From an uncultured Bacteroidales bacterium (GTDB lineage: Bacteria; Bacteroidota; Bacteroidia; Bacteroidales; FEN-979): a DNA stretch of 64,000 nt. Below the pieces are notes generated by a model. The model ran no database searches. It saw only the letters and a list, made by a program, of their open reading frames with translations, and was not told the origin of the DNA. A program made the translations under genes and the position numbers. This document shows, in pieces, positions 1 to 9,397 of this stretch. The stretch lies in assembly GCA_903945175.1 (NCBI GenBank), contig CAJAUM010000051.1:84294-148293 (forward strand). The letters run 5' to 3'. Within the stretch, counting starts at the first letter, position 1. Every line of letters begins with the position of its first letter.

Positions 1-666
1 GGTGATGGCCAGCCTGCGTTCTTCATTGTTCATCCGGGGAACAAGGTAGTATCCTTTGTTGATGGTCTCCGTGAGCCCCCTGAATTCGGTGCATTCATCC
101 AGAAAATCGGTGCGCATCGAAAGTACAATATAAACAGGAATTTCGGGGTGACTGACCGCTGTAAGAATCAGGTCGACAAAGGCAGAAGTTTCGATGATGG
201 TGCGAAAGGAGGTCCTGCTGTTTCGAAACCGGAATAACTCTTCAAACTGGTCAATGATGATCAGCCTTGACTGTTCGGCGGGATTGTCGATGGTGGTTAA
301 AAAGTTTGCCAGTCCCTCTTTTCCTGAGCGGAGCTGAGCGGTAATATCTTCTGTGTTGAAATGGGCATTTGCGAGGGAATTGGCAAGGTTGCCAATGGGA
401 TCATCCGAAGGGCGAAAAATATTCACCTTCCATTTTGTCGAAAAATGTTCCGTTTTATTTTTGAGCAAGGCAGGAATCACGCCGGCTTTGATGAGGGAAG
501 ATTTTCCGCATCCCGATGATCCGACGATGGCCAGAAACCGTGTTTGAAATAATTTTTCAATCAGTTCCCTGACCTGAAGTTCCCTGCCGAAAAACAGATC
601 ATCTTCAGAAATTTCGTAACTTCGGATCCCGGGAAATGGGTTGTCGTGAAGCAGAGGGGTTGCCAT
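1..666 (-). CDS. nSTAND-type NTPase, N-terminal part (gene runs off the window)
   Basis: Reading the minus strand from the ATG at 666 gives 222 codons open to the window edge. The start shows the NPFPGIRSYEISEDDLFFGR block (residues about 9-28) typical of novel STAND NTPases, then a Walker A loop GSSGCGKSSL near residues 48-57 and a Walker B LIIIDQFEEL near residue 135. STAND ATPases are signal-sensing switches, usually with C-terminal WD40, TPR or effector domains; that part is outside the window. It is divergent from the histidine kinase at 790 with a 123-bp gap, so the two may share a control region. The family is clear; the output domain is unknown. Confidence 0.85.
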   Translation of the reverse strand, partial: MATPLLHDNPFPGIRSYEISEDDLFFGRELQVRELIEKLFQTRFLAIVGSSGCGKSSLIKAGVIPALLKNKTEHFSTKWKVNIFRPSDDPIGNLANSLANAHFNTEDITAQLRSGKEGLANFLTTIDNPAEQSRLIIIDQFEELFRFRNSRTSFRTIIETSAFVDLILTAVSHPEIPVYIVLSMRTDFLDECTEFRGLTETINKGYYLVPRMNNEERRLAIT

Positions 667-789
667 GGGTCGTTGAAAAAAATGAAAACAAATTTATGAT
701 AATCGTGGAAAAAACGTGGAAAAACTTTTTAAAAAATAACCGGAATGACCTGAAAATCTTCTAATTTTACCACATTATAAACCGGTGCT

Positions 790-1656
790 ATGGATGAATT
801 GAAACAAGATTCAGGTAATTCTTCCGAGATTGGGAAACTTCAGGATCAGCTCAGGGAGGTCCGGAAGCAACTATTGGAATGCGAAAAAATGGCAACCCTG
901 GGGCAGCTTACCGCCGGAATAGCGCATGAAATAAAAAATCCACTGAATTTTATTAAGAATTTTTCAGAGCTTACGCTGGATCTGGTCAAGGAGTTCAGTG
1001 AAGAAATAGGAATACTGTCCAATTCAATGGATCCTAAGATTGCAGAAAATCTGAATGCGATCCTCACCGACATGAGTAGCAACATTCTGAAAATCAGTGA
1101 ACATGGGAAACGTGCCGAAAGCATCATTCGCGGAATGCTGCTTTATGCGCATGGCAAAGAGGGCGAGCGTGTCCCATCCGACATCAACAGCATGTTATCG
1201 GAATATGTTACCTTGGCTTATCACGGTCTGAGGGCATCAGATAATACGTTCAATATCAAAATAGAACAGGAGCATGATCCTTCCATCGGACTGGTCGAAA
1301 TCGTACCCCAGGATATCGGACGCGTATTTTTAAACCTGATAAACAATGCCTGTTATTCTACACACCAGAAGAAGAAAGCAAAACCCGATAACTATACCCC
1401 ATTGCTCAAGACCACGACCAAAGAGGTGGGTGAACAGATTGAAATCAGGATTTATGATAACGGTGGAGGTATTTCTCCTTCAATCACGGAAAAAATTTTT
1501 AATCCATACTTTACAACAAAACCTGCAGGATCCGGAACAGGTCTGGGGTTATCAATCAGCTATGATATCATCGTGAAACAACATCATGGTGAACTGAAGG
1601 TAGAAACTCTGGAAGGCGAATATGCTGAATTTATAATCAGAATACCAAAACACTAA
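790..1656 (+). CDS. Soluble sensor histidine kinase
   Basis: Predicted cytoplasmic two-component histidine kinase of 288 residues. It has no membrane segment and no recognisable PAS or GAF domain. A short coiled coil (residues 10-35) leads into the HisKA helix with phospho-acceptor His46 in the motif [11 protein letters not shown]. The ATPase domain shows an N box (NLINNACYS, 182-190), a DNGGG box (223-227) and a GSGTGLGLS lid (about 247-255), so it should be active. Six bases separate it from the receiver-phosphatase gene at 1662, its likely partner. With no sensor domain, the input probably comes from a partner protein, possibly the downstream transporter or the divergent STAND ATPase; that is inference. 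Confidence 0.9.
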   Translation: MDELKQDSGNSSEIGKLQDQLREVRKQLLECEKMATLGQLTAGIAHEIKNPLNFIKNFSELTLDLVKEFSEEIGILSNSMDPKIAENLNAILTDMSSNILKISEHGKRAESIIRGMLLYAHGKEGERVPSDINSMLSEYVTLAYHGLRASDNTFNIKIEQEHDPSIGLVEIVPQDIGRVFLNLINNACYSTHQKKKAKPDNYTPLLKTTTKEVGEQIEIRIYDNGGGISPSITEKIFNPYFTTKPAGSGTGLGLSISYDIIVKQHHGELKVETLEGEYAEFIIRIPKH

Positions 1657-1661
1657 ATTGT

Positions 1662-2846
1662 ATGAGTAGCAATCAACAAATAAGTATTAAAACGCTCGTG
1701 GTTGATGATGAAATTGACCTTGAACCCCTGGTACGGCAGAAATTCCGTCGTCAAATCAGGGATGGCATCTATGATTTTATCTTTGCCCATAACGGCCTTG
1801 AAGCGCTGGCAAAATTGATTGAATTCCCGGAAATAGGGATCATCCTTTCCGATATTAATATGCCTGAAATGGATGGGTTGACGCTCCTCTCCAAGTTAAA
1901 GGAATTAAAAAATCCCGGTTTGAAAACAGTGATCGTTTCAGCATACGGGGATATGGAGAACATACGCACAGCCATGAACAGGGGGGCTTTTGATTTTGTG
2001 ACCAAACCGGTCAATTTTGAGGATCTTGAGATCACGATCAATAAAACCATGGAAGAGATCCTGCTGATCAGGCAGTCGCAGGAGGAGCATGACCAGCTGA
2101 TATCAATCAGGCAGGATTTAAATACGGCCCGCGAAATACAACAAGCCATTCTTCCGAAAACGTTCCCACCCTTCCCCGGCCGTACCGATTTCACAATATA
2201 TGCCTCGATGGTGGCCGCTAAAGAGGTTGGTGGCGACTTCTACGATTTTTTTATGATCGATGCCGACCGGCTTGGTTTTGTAATCGGCGACGTCTCCGGC
2301 AAAGGGGTCCCGGCGGCTATTTTCATGGCAGTGAGCAGAACCCTTATTCGTGCAACCGGTCTGAAAGGACTCCCGACGGATGAATGCATGAACTATGTGA
2401 ATAACCTGCTTTGCAATGAAAGTGTCTCCTGCATGTTTGTGACCGTCTTCTACGGCATACTTAACACGGCAACAGGAGAGATTGAATATGTGAATGGTGG
2501 TCACAATCCGCCCTATATCATGTCAACCACCGGAATTCGTAAAGTTGAAATGACCGGCGGTCCGATCCTCGGCTGCATGGAAGATTTTAATTATAAATCG
2601 AAGAAAATACAACTTTTACCAGGAGAGCGTCTGTTCCTGTATACAGATGGCGTAACAGAGGCATTCAATTCCCTTGACCAGTGTTATGGAGATGACCGTC
2701 TTGAAGACTTTCTGCGATCACACCTGGCCTCTTCGATCGAAGATGTGGTGAGGGAGTCGATGCAGGATGTAAATACATTTTCGACAGGGATGGCGCAATC
2801 TGATGACATTACTTACCTTGCTGTTTCATTCAACGGGCGCCCATGA
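1662..2846 (+). CDS. Response regulator with PP2C/SpoIIE serine phosphatase output
   Basis: 394 residues. The N-terminal receiver domain has VVDDE (13-17), phospho-acceptor Asp64 in LSDINMPEMDG, a VSAYGD switch segment and the lysine of VTKPVN near residue 115. A coiled linker (about 130-165) leads to a PP2C/SpoIIE phosphatase domain starting around AREIQQAILP, with metal-binding acidic motifs in EVGGDFYDFF and GDVSGKGVPAA. Such proteins dephosphorylate a STAS-domain antagonist in partner-switching pathways, and a STAS gene follows 23 bases downstream. The order kinase, receiver-phosphatase, STAS implies a phosphorelay into a partner switch. No separate RsbW-type kinase gene is visible nearby. 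Confidence 0.93.
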   Translation: MSSNQQISIKTLVVDDEIDLEPLVRQKFRRQIRDGIYDFIFAHNGLEALAKLIEFPEIGIILSDINMPEMDGLTLLSKLKELKNPGLKTVIVSAYGDMENIRTAMNRGAFDFVTKPVNFEDLEITINKTMEEILLIRQSQEEHDQLISIRQDLNTAREIQQAILPKTFPPFPGRTDFTIYASMVAAKEVGGDFYDFFMIDADRLGFVIGDVSGKGVPAAIFMAVSRTLIRATGLKGLPTDECMNYVNNLLCNESVSCMFVTVFYGILNTATGEIEYVNGGHNPPYIMSTTGIRKVEMTGGPILGCMEDFNYKSKKIQLLPGERLFLYTDGVTEAFNSLDQCYGDDRLEDFLRSHLASSIEDVVRESMQDVNTFSTGMAQSDDITYLAVSFNGRP

Positions 2847-2869
2847 TTTTCATTTCCTGCTGTTGAATT

Positions 2870-4081
2870 ATGGAAATCGTCAGTAAAAAATGGAATGATT
2901 TTGACGTTCTGGAATTACAGGGACGCATTGACGGTTTAACATCAGCCGGGCTGAAGCGCTCAATAGACCAGGCTGCTGTTGATGGACGGCGCAACCTGGT
3001 TCTTGATTTCACCCATGTTTCCTATATGAGCAGCGCTGGACTTCGAATTATCCTCCAGAGCCACAAAACCCTGAAACAGATTGGAGGAAAGCTGGCGCTG
3101 GTTTCAGTCCCCTTGGCTGTTATGGATGTTTTTACCATCAGCGGCATGGCAAATTTCCTTGAAATTCACGATGAGTTGAAGGCCTTGCCTGAAACAAAAC
3201 AACCCGGAGTCGATTGTACTGAAATCAAAGAAATGATGATTGATGGGATCAGTTTTGTATGGCGGGCCGGATCATCTTCGATCGGAAAATGCTTTACCTT
3301 CGGATCAGAGGATAAATTGCTGAGTTCCTCCTTTGGCCCGACAGATTCCATTGTTTTTAAACCGGCTGACATTACGTATGGATTGGGTCTTGCGGCCCTG
3401 GGAGATGATTACTCCGATTATAAATCTTTATTCGGTGAGGCTGTGGTGATAGGGCATCATTTTTTCTCCTATCCGGCTGTTTTGAAACCAGAGGTAGACT
3501 ATTCCTATTTTTCACCGGAATCGCAGCATTCCCTGAATTTTTTATATGGCTTGGGGATCAATGGCGCATTCGCCCGGATACTCCGTTTTGATGTGAGCAG
3601 CCATCCACGCAGTTTGGATATGCTTCTCAAAGCTGCCGGCGAGGTTGCCGAGACCGATACATTTGGTGTCGTGATACTGGGTATGAGCGGTGGAATTTAT
3701 GGCATGCACCTGAAAAAATCACCGATCCTTGAGCATCAACCTGAAAACGGCAATATTTTTGATGCCAGCCATTTCCCTCACTGGATGAATTTTTCAATAG
3801 AATCGGAGGATATCAATAAAACCATCGTCGCTTGTGGCATTGTCGTGAAAAATCCTGTATTGCAGCATCCCGCATCGAAATGGATCTTGCCAGAAAATGG
3901 AGGCATGCATCTCCATGCCGCTGTGTTCGAAAATGGCTTGTGGAGCAACAGCATCATGGAGTTCGAACTTGAACTGCATCGGATTATGATGGAGTTTGAA
4001 CCACAGAAAGTCATTCATCTGTTACCGGAAACAAAGTTGAAAAGCGGTTTTATCGCTGTCATAAACCTGGAGAAGAACTGA
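2870..4081 (+). CDS. STAS-domain protein with large C-terminal domain of unknown function
   Basis: 403 residues. Residues 1-110 form a STAS (anti-sigma-factor antagonist) domain with the hallmark strand LVLDFTHVSYMSSAGLRIIL; one of the serines before AGLR is the expected phosphorylation site. Residues about 120-403 are a soluble domain that I do not recognise. It holds the stretches GLGLAALGDDYSDYKSLFGEA and FGVVILGMSGGIYGMHL. The stop codon overlaps the ATG of the permease gene by one base, so it is co-translated with the transporter. A plausible role is substrate of the upstream PP2C phosphatase and regulator of the transporter. The STAS call is firm; the C-terminal function is unknown. Confidence 0.85.
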   Translation: MEIVSKKWNDFDVLELQGRIDGLTSAGLKRSIDQAAVDGRRNLVLDFTHVSYMSSAGLRIILQSHKTLKQIGGKLALVSVPLAVMDVFTISGMANFLEIHDELKALPETKQPGVDCTEIKEMMIDGISFVWRAGSSSIGKCFTFGSEDKLLSSSFGPTDSIVFKPADITYGLGLAALGDDYSDYKSLFGEAVVIGHHFFSYPAVLKPEVDYSYFSPESQHSLNFLYGLGINGAFARILRFDVSSHPRSLDMLLKAAGEVAETDTFGVVILGMSGGIYGMHLKKSPILEHQPENGNIFDASHFPHWMNFSIESEDINKTIVACGIVVKNPVLQHPASKWILPENGGMHLHAAVFENGLWSNSIMEFELELHRIMMEFEPQKVIHLLPETKLKSGFIAVINLEKN

Positions 4082-6027
4082 TGGACCTGTGGATCGGCGC
4101 CGTAAACCTTGGTATTCTTTACGCCTTCATGGCCATCGGCACCTTCATAACCTATAAACTGTATTCATTCCCTGATATCACCATCGATGGAACCTTTACA
4201 ACAGGCGCCGCTGTGGCCTCTATCCTTATTGTAGATGGGTGGAATCCGATCCTGGTTCTACCGGTGGCGTTCCTGGTAGGCTCCATGGCAGGCTTTATCA
4301 CAGGATTTATACACACCCGGTTTAAAATTGAAGGTTTGCTTGCCGGAATTTTGGTGATGACCGGCCTCTATTCAGTGAACCTTCACATCATGGGGAAATC
4401 AAACATCCCATTGCTGAACAGCCATACCTTTGTCTCCATCCTCACCGAAATGAACCCGGGTTTAAACGCTGAACTGTGGCACTGCATCTTTCTTTGTTTG
4501 GTGGTTCTGCTCTTCTGGATGCTGACCTCCCTGTTTCTGAAAACTGATGTGGGTCTCACCATGCGCGCCACCGGAAACAATCCGGCAATGGTTTCTGCAC
4601 AGGGCGTTTCAGTGAACCGTATGAAAATATTCGGCATATCCATGGCCAATGGTTTTGTGGGATTATCGGGGGCGCTGATTGCACAATACCAGGGATTTGC
4701 AGATATAGGCATGGGGATCGGTTCGATTATTTTCAGCCTTGCAGCGGTCATCATCGGCGAGGCCATTCTTCGTCATCGCTCCATGTTTGTTAAAGTACTT
4801 GGCGTTATTCTGGGATCCATCATCTTCAGGCTGGCTGTGGCCATGGCGCTTCATTTCGGGATGAATCCGAACGATCTGAAACTCATTACGGCCTTTTTTG
4901 TGCTGGTAACGCTCATCGCTTCGGGGGTCCTGGGATCAGGCTCCACAGGATGGCTGAAGTATGTCCAGAACCAATACAGCAGTAACCGCAAGGCTTTCCT
5001 GATTGTATTCATGTTGGCGCTGCTTCTTATGGCAGGATACCTGATGCTGAAACCAGTCATTCTTAAAAAAGATTCCGGGAAAATGGTGAAAATCGGCCTG
5101 ATCATGGCCAATAACAGCGATATTGTGACGCAAACACGCGATGGCATTCTGTCTGAACTAACCAAGCTGGGATATGTCAATGGAAAAAATTGTGTCATTC
5201 TCGAAAAAAATGCGGAAGGTGACATTCCAACGAACCACACAATCATTGGATATTATCTGAATAAACAAGTCGACATTTATGTGCCAATTTCAACTGCATC
5301 CACACAAGCAGCACTGAACAAAATCAAAGACAAACCGATCGTTTTTGCCACAGTCGCCAATCCATTCATGATTGGTGCAGGAACATCGCCCGTCAATCAT
5401 CCCCCCAATATAACAGGGGTTTACGGCCCGTCGCCCATCGGAGACCTTTTGGCTGTTTTCAGGCAAATGTATCCCGGGAAGGTGCGTATTGGCACCATCT
5501 ATAATCCTGCCTATCCAAATACAGTTTCTAACTTAAGAGACCTGAAGAAAGCATTGGAGAACGACAAGGAGATCACCCTCGAAGAGGTCACCATCTCCGG
5601 TACCAATGATGTATATCATGCCGCGCTTGCATTGTCAAATAAAAAGATTTGTGCATTTGTCCTCATCAATGATCTCACCGTGTTCAATTCATTCGAATCG
5701 GTGGTACGAATTTCAAAGAACAGCAAAATTCCGATTTTTTCCTGTGATGCTGAACGTTTGAAGGACGGGGCGCTGATCGTTTATGGATTTGAGTATTTTG
5801 TGAGTGGCATGCAGGCTGCCCATCTCATCGACCGGATCAACAAAGGAGAAAGTCCTGCTCAAATCCCGTTCGAGAAATATAAAATTGTAACCTACGGAGT
5901 GAATTATGATGTGGCCAGGGAACTTGGAATTTCAATTCCGTTGTCCATCCAAGCCGCAGCCGATGCATCCGTGAAGAATGGAAAATTAACGAAACCCCCT
6001 TTTATTCTGCCCAAAGAGGGGTCTTAA
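4081..6027 (+). CDS. ABC importer: permease fused to substrate-binding protein
   Basis: 648 residues joining two families that are normally separate genes. Residues 1 to about 300 are a multi-spanning ABC permease (TM0411/COG4120 type, with the GLTMRATGNNPAMVSAQGV loop). A further membrane segment at about 305-325 anchors residues 335-648, a type I periplasmic binding domain of the ABC_sub_bind family (COG2984: KIGLIMANNSD..., FATVANPFMIGAG, NPAYPNTVSNL). The binding domain would therefore be tethered to its own channel on the outer face of the inner membrane. The ligand of this family is poorly defined; amino acid or nucleoside-like compounds are possible. The ATPase gene follows at 6082. 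Confidence 0.9.
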   Translation: MDLWIGAVNLGILYAFMAIGTFITYKLYSFPDITIDGTFTTGAAVASILIVDGWNPILVLPVAFLVGSMAGFITGFIHTRFKIEGLLAGILVMTGLYSVNLHIMGKSNIPLLNSHTFVSILTEMNPGLNAELWHCIFLCLVVLLFWMLTSLFLKTDVGLTMRATGNNPAMVSAQGVSVNRMKIFGISMANGFVGLSGALIAQYQGFADIGMGIGSIIFSLAAVIIGEAILRHRSMFVKVLGVILGSIIFRLAVAMALHFGMNPNDLKLITAFFVLVTLIASGVLGSGSTGWLKYVQNQYSSNRKAFLIVFMLALLLMAGYLMLKPVILKKDSGKMVKIGLIMANNSDIVTQTRDGILSELTKLGYVNGKNCVILEKNAEGDIPTNHTIIGYYLNKQVDIYVPISTASTQAALNKIKDKPIVFATVANPFMIGAGTSPVNHPPNITGVYGPSPIGDLLAVFRQMYPGKVRIGTIYNPAYPNTVSNLRDLKKALENDKEITLEEVTISGTNDVYHAALALSNKKICAFVLINDLTVFNSFESVVRISKNSKIPIFSCDAERLKDGALIVYGFEYFVSGMQAAHLIDRINKGESPAQIPFEKYKIVTYGVNYDVARELGISIPLSIQAAADASVKNGKLTKPPFILPKEGS

Positions 6028-6081
6028 AAACAGGAAAACAAGGGGAGCTGCAAAGAATGCAAAAATTGTAATCCACTGACC

Positions 6082-6894
6082 ATGATCCGTATCCGAAACC
6101 TCCACAAGACCTTCAATGCTGGCTCTCTTGATCAGCTGACAGCCCTCAAAGAGATCAATGTTGACATTGGCGAACATGAATTTGTGACGATCATCGGAAC
6201 CAATGGTTCGGGAAAATCAACCCTGTTGAATGCAATCGCGGGAAACATCAGGCCCGAGAAGGGTACCATTGAAATCAGCGGCAGGGATGTAACCAGTAAG
6301 CAGGATTTTCAAAGGGCGAAATATATTTCCAGGGTTTTCCAGAACCCCTACACCGGAACTGCCCCAGGCATGACCATCGCTGAAAATCTGCTGATGGCCT
6401 GGTTTCGGGGAAGAAGGCGGTATCCTGTTATAAGCTTGAAGGGATCCCTGAAACATCAGTTTAAGCAGCAACTTGCTTCACTCGACATGCAGCTAGAAGA
6501 ACGCCTTGAAAACCTCATGGGGACGCTGTCGGGAGGTCAAAGGCAGGCTGTGACCCTGCTGATGGCGGTGCTTCAAACACCGAAAGTGCTTCTGCTTGAT
6601 GAGCATACTGCTGCACTTGATCCAAAAACGGCCGCCCAGGTAATCCGGCTGACCCAAAAATTTGTGACCGCAAATAAACTCACCACGGTCATGGTGACCC
6701 ATTCAATGCAGCATGCATTGGAGCTGGGGACGCGCATTCTCATGATGCACAACGGTCGGATAATTGAAGATATTCAAGAGAATGAAAAGCAAAACCTGAC
6801 CATGGAGGATCTATTAAATAAGTTTGAAGATATCCGGAAAATTGAAAAGCTGACGCCCGAGCTGATGGAATCATTGAAAAATCAATATCGATGA
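6082..6894 (+). CDS. ABC transporter ATP-binding protein (COG1101 type)
   Basis: 270-residue ATPase that should drive the permease-binding protein fusion encoded just upstream (54-base gap). It shows Walker A (GTNGSGKST), the Q loop (SRVFQNPYTGTAPGMT), the signature LSGGQRQAV, Walker B (KVLLLDEHTAALDP) and the switch His in MVTHSMQHA. The Q-loop sequence and the length are typical of the ATPase that accompanies COG4120 permeases. The next gene lies on the opposite strand seven bases beyond the stop, so this is the last gene of the locus. Confidence 0.93.
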   Translation: MIRIRNLHKTFNAGSLDQLTALKEINVDIGEHEFVTIIGTNGSGKSTLLNAIAGNIRPEKGTIEISGRDVTSKQDFQRAKYISRVFQNPYTGTAPGMTIAENLLMAWFRGRRRYPVISLKGSLKHQFKQQLASLDMQLEERLENLMGTLSGGQRQAVTLLMAVLQTPKVLLLDEHTAALDPKTAAQVIRLTQKFVTANKLTTVMVTHSMQHALELGTRILMMHNGRIIEDIQENEKQNLTMEDLLNKFEDIRKIEKLTPELMESLKNQYR

Positions 6895-6900
6895 CTCCTG

Positions 6901-7377
6901 TCATAGTCTTTTTACGAAGAATACCTTCCCGTCACCCTCCGTATAAAAATCATTGATCTGTGCCTCTTTTGAGTACCCGATCCGGTCATAGAAATGGCGG
7001 GTGGGCGTGTATTTTTCGAGTGTGGAGGTTTCAGCAATCACGATGCGGCCGCCCATCTTTTTAATGGCTTTGTGCGTCTCTTCAATCAAAAGGTTCCCAA
7101 TCCCCTTTCCACGAAAGTCGTTGTGTGTGGCAATCCAGTAAAGGTCAAAACTGCCTTCGGTGGCGGCAATGGGCCCGAAACAGCTATACGAAACCGTTTT
7201 TCCATCCGATTCGGCGAACAGGAAATGGTAGTCGCTTTTATCGCCAAGATCAAGGCGGTCCTGAACCAGTTCGACGGCAACAGGAACCTCAAAATCATAA
7301 AAAAATCCTGTGGATACAATGATATCCCTGACAATTTCAGCATCTTCCGGCCGAACCTCTGAACGAAACGTGATCAT
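6901..7377 (-). CDS. GNAT family N-acetyltransferase
   Basis: 158 residues with a GNAT fold: the acetyl-CoA-binding segment is DFRGKGIGNLLIEETHKAI (about residues 88-106), preceded by the strand FDLYWIATH and followed by FYDRIGYSKEA near the C-terminus. It is the last gene of the minus-strand run that starts with the KamA-like gene (50-base gap from the second ATP-grasp gene). In methanogens and some bacteria a lysine 2,3-aminomutase works with a GNAT (AblB) to make N-epsilon-acetyl-beta-lysine, so acetylation of a beta-lysine-like amine is an attractive but unproven role here. Confidence 0.85.
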   Translation of the reverse strand: MITFRSEVRPEDAEIVRDIIVSTGFFYDFEVPVAVELVQDRLDLGDKSDYHFLFAESDGKTVSYSCFGPIAATEGSFDLYWIATHNDFRGKGIGNLLIEETHKAIKKMGGRIVIAETSTLEKYTPTRHFYDRIGYSKEAQINDFYTEGDGKVFFVKRL

Positions 7378-7427
7378 GGTGTTTTTATTTGTTGTTGTGT
7401 TAATACCGCATCAGGGTGAATGTTGCT

Positions 7428-8399
7428 TTACCTGATTGCATCCTCAAGTACCCTTGAAATAACTTTATCAAAGGTCAATCCTCTCTTCTTCGAAGCAGCC
7501 ATGAACCCTCCCGATTCTGATAAGCAGGGATTGAGGTTGATGTCGATCACCAGGGGTACCGATTCTTTGGTTACCCTGAAGTCGATGCGGACATACCCCT
7601 TGAATCCCATTTCGGTCCAGCATTTTTTACAGATGGCGATCATCTCGTTTTTCAGGGGTTCATCAGCCTTTGGTAATCGGAAGCTCCTCCGGGTGTGGGT
7701 ATACTCAAATGAGTGCTCATCCCACTTTGATTTATAGCCCATCATCTTTGGCTTGTCTTCGGGATAGTCGACGAAGGTCATTTCAGCGAGCGGAAGCACC
7801 TCAGGCCCATCAGGACTGTAAAGGATAGAGTTATTAAACTCTCTTCCTTCAATGAATTCCTCAATGAAGTAGTGCTGCAGGCTTTTCTTTTTTATTCCTT
7901 GAATGAATCCGGTATCGGATCCCATAAAAACACAATCCTCATCCAGCTCGAGCGATCCCTCTTCCCATATAGGCTTTATGATGTATTTCTTGTTGGGTTT
8001 CAGTTTGTGGCACTCGTCAAGCGTATAGCCTTCGGGGGTTTTAATTCCGATGGCATTCAGCTCCCTCTTCGCAAGATATTTATTTGAACAGTGGAACATG
8101 GGGATCAGGGGTGATCCGGTATAGGGAATCCTGACGAAGTTGAGAATTGATGTGGCAAGAAATGCGAACTCTCCTTTATTTCCGATCGTTTCGACCAGGT
8201 TGAAAATGATATACGGGTTTCCCTTTTGGATTTGCCGGATGGCTGCTTTCAGATTCAGATCAACCTGCAGATAGTCAACATCGTAATTCAGTTTTTTTAA
8301 TGCGCCAGTCACAAGATTTACCTGCTCAATGACATCGGCCTCATCATCCTTTGGTTTTTTTGATAACTTATTGTAAAGGATCAATACTTTTTGTTTCAT
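7428..8399 (-). CDS. ATP-grasp ligase, D-Ala-D-Ala ligase-like (second copy)
   Basis: 323 residues. The central and C-terminal parts match the ATP-grasp fold: the ATP-binding lysine strand KKYIIKPIWEEGSLELDED, the adenine-binding IEEFIEGREFNNSIL, and the metal-binding end RIDFRV...PLVIDINLNPCLSESGGF. The enzyme should form an amide bond from a carboxylate, ATP and an amine. It differs clearly from the neighbouring ATP-grasp protein, so it may act on a different substrate. It is separated by 14 bases from the upstream ligase gene and is part of the KamA operon. A role in ordinary peptidoglycan synthesis is less likely given this context. Confidence 0.85.
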   Translation of the reverse strand: MKQKVLILYNKLSKKPKDDEADVIEQVNLVTGALKKLNYDVDYLQVDLNLKAAIRQIQKGNPYIIFNLVETIGNKGEFAFLATSILNFVRIPYTGSPLIPMFHCSNKYLAKRELNAIGIKTPEGYTLDECHKLKPNKKYIIKPIWEEGSLELDEDCVFMGSDTGFIQGIKKKSLQHYFIEEFIEGREFNNSILYSPDGPEVLPLAEMTFVDYPEDKPKMMGYKSKWDEHSFEYTHTRRSFRLPKADEPLKNEMIAICKKCWTEMGFKGYVRIDFRVTKESVPLVIDINLNPCLSESGGFMAASKKRGLTFDKVISRVLEDAIR

Positions 8400-8413
8400 T
8401 CCGGAGGAGTTAA

Positions 8414-9394
8414 TTATTGCAGCCCGTATCTTTTTCTGGCAGAGACCATGATCTCATGGATAAGTCGCTGAAAATCGTATCCATGTTTATAGGCAAGTAT
8501 TGGCAGATCAGAATGGATGTTGTCCAGTCCGGCCAAAGGGTTCACCTCAATAAAATTCGGTATGCCATTCCGGTCAACACGGATGTCGATCCGTCCGCCA
8601 TCCTTGCAACCCAATACGCGCCAGGTTCTAAGGGCAAGATCGATGCATTTGTCAGCGATCTCTTTTTCTGGAACTTTGTATTCTATTCTGTCGTGGTAAT
8701 TTGATTTGGAATGATAGGAATAGATGTTATTGGTATCGGCCTTTACATAAAGAATTTCCATGATGCCTGCCGGATAGCCCTCGGGGCCGCTGCCCAGCAC
8801 CCCCACGGTGAATTCCCTCCCGGGGAGATATTCTTCGACCAGCAATCCCGACGGATATTTTGAAAGCAGATCCTGGCAAATGCTGGTCAGTTCCTCAGGA
8901 CTGGCGACCTTCGACATGGCGCTGATCCCTTTGCCGGTACCCTCGGCATTGGGCTTTACAAACAAAGGATAGGTCAGGCTGACCGATGAACAGTCTTCAA
9001 TGCGTTCAATTATGGCAAAATCGGGGGTGGGTATCCCGAAATCCCTGACAACCCGCTTTGTCATTCCCTTATGCAGGGTCAGCGACAGCACCAGGGTGTC
9101 AGAAAAGGTGTAGGGTATATTGAAAATATCGAGCAAGGCCGGAACCTGGGCCTCCCGGCCAACTCCATTCAATCCTTCACAAATGTTGAAAACCATGTCC
9201 CACCGGTCGCCTTTTGAAAGGCGTTGAATTAAATGGCGGACATGGCCGATCCGGTCAGTCTTATATCCCAATTGCTGTAAAGTCAGGTCGATGGCCTCGA
9301 TGGTGCTATCCCGGTCAAATTCCGCAGTCTCCTCTTCGCTGTAGCCCTCCTTCAGGTAATCTGACCGTAAATCGTAGGTTAATCCTATGGTCAT
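8414..9394 (-). CDS. ATP-grasp ligase, D-Ala-D-Ala ligase-like (first copy)
   Basis: 326 residues. The N-terminal domain carries DMVFNICEGLNGVGREAQVP, the equivalent of the N-terminal substrate-binding loop of Ddl enzymes. The ATP-grasp core has YPLFVKPNAEGTGKGIS, LLVEEYLPGREFTVGVLG and the C-terminal metal site GGRIDIRV...PNFIEVNPLAGL. It starts three bases after the stop of the KamA-like gene, which implies translational coupling. A Ddl-like enzyme next to an aminomutase suggests ligation of a beta-amino acid to another amino acid; this is inference. Confidence 0.87.
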   Translation of the reverse strand: MTIGLTYDLRSDYLKEGYSEEETAEFDRDSTIEAIDLTLQQLGYKTDRIGHVRHLIQRLSKGDRWDMVFNICEGLNGVGREAQVPALLDIFNIPYTFSDTLVLSLTLHKGMTKRVVRDFGIPTPDFAIIERIEDCSSVSLTYPLFVKPNAEGTGKGISAMSKVASPEELTSICQDLLSKYPSGLLVEEYLPGREFTVGVLGSGPEGYPAGIMEILYVKADTNNIYSYHSKSNYHDRIEYKVPEKEIADKCIDLALRTWRVLGCKDGGRIDIRVDRNGIPNFIEVNPLAGLDNIHSDLPILAYKHGYDFQRLIHEIMVSARKRYGLQ

Positions 9395-9397
9395 GGG

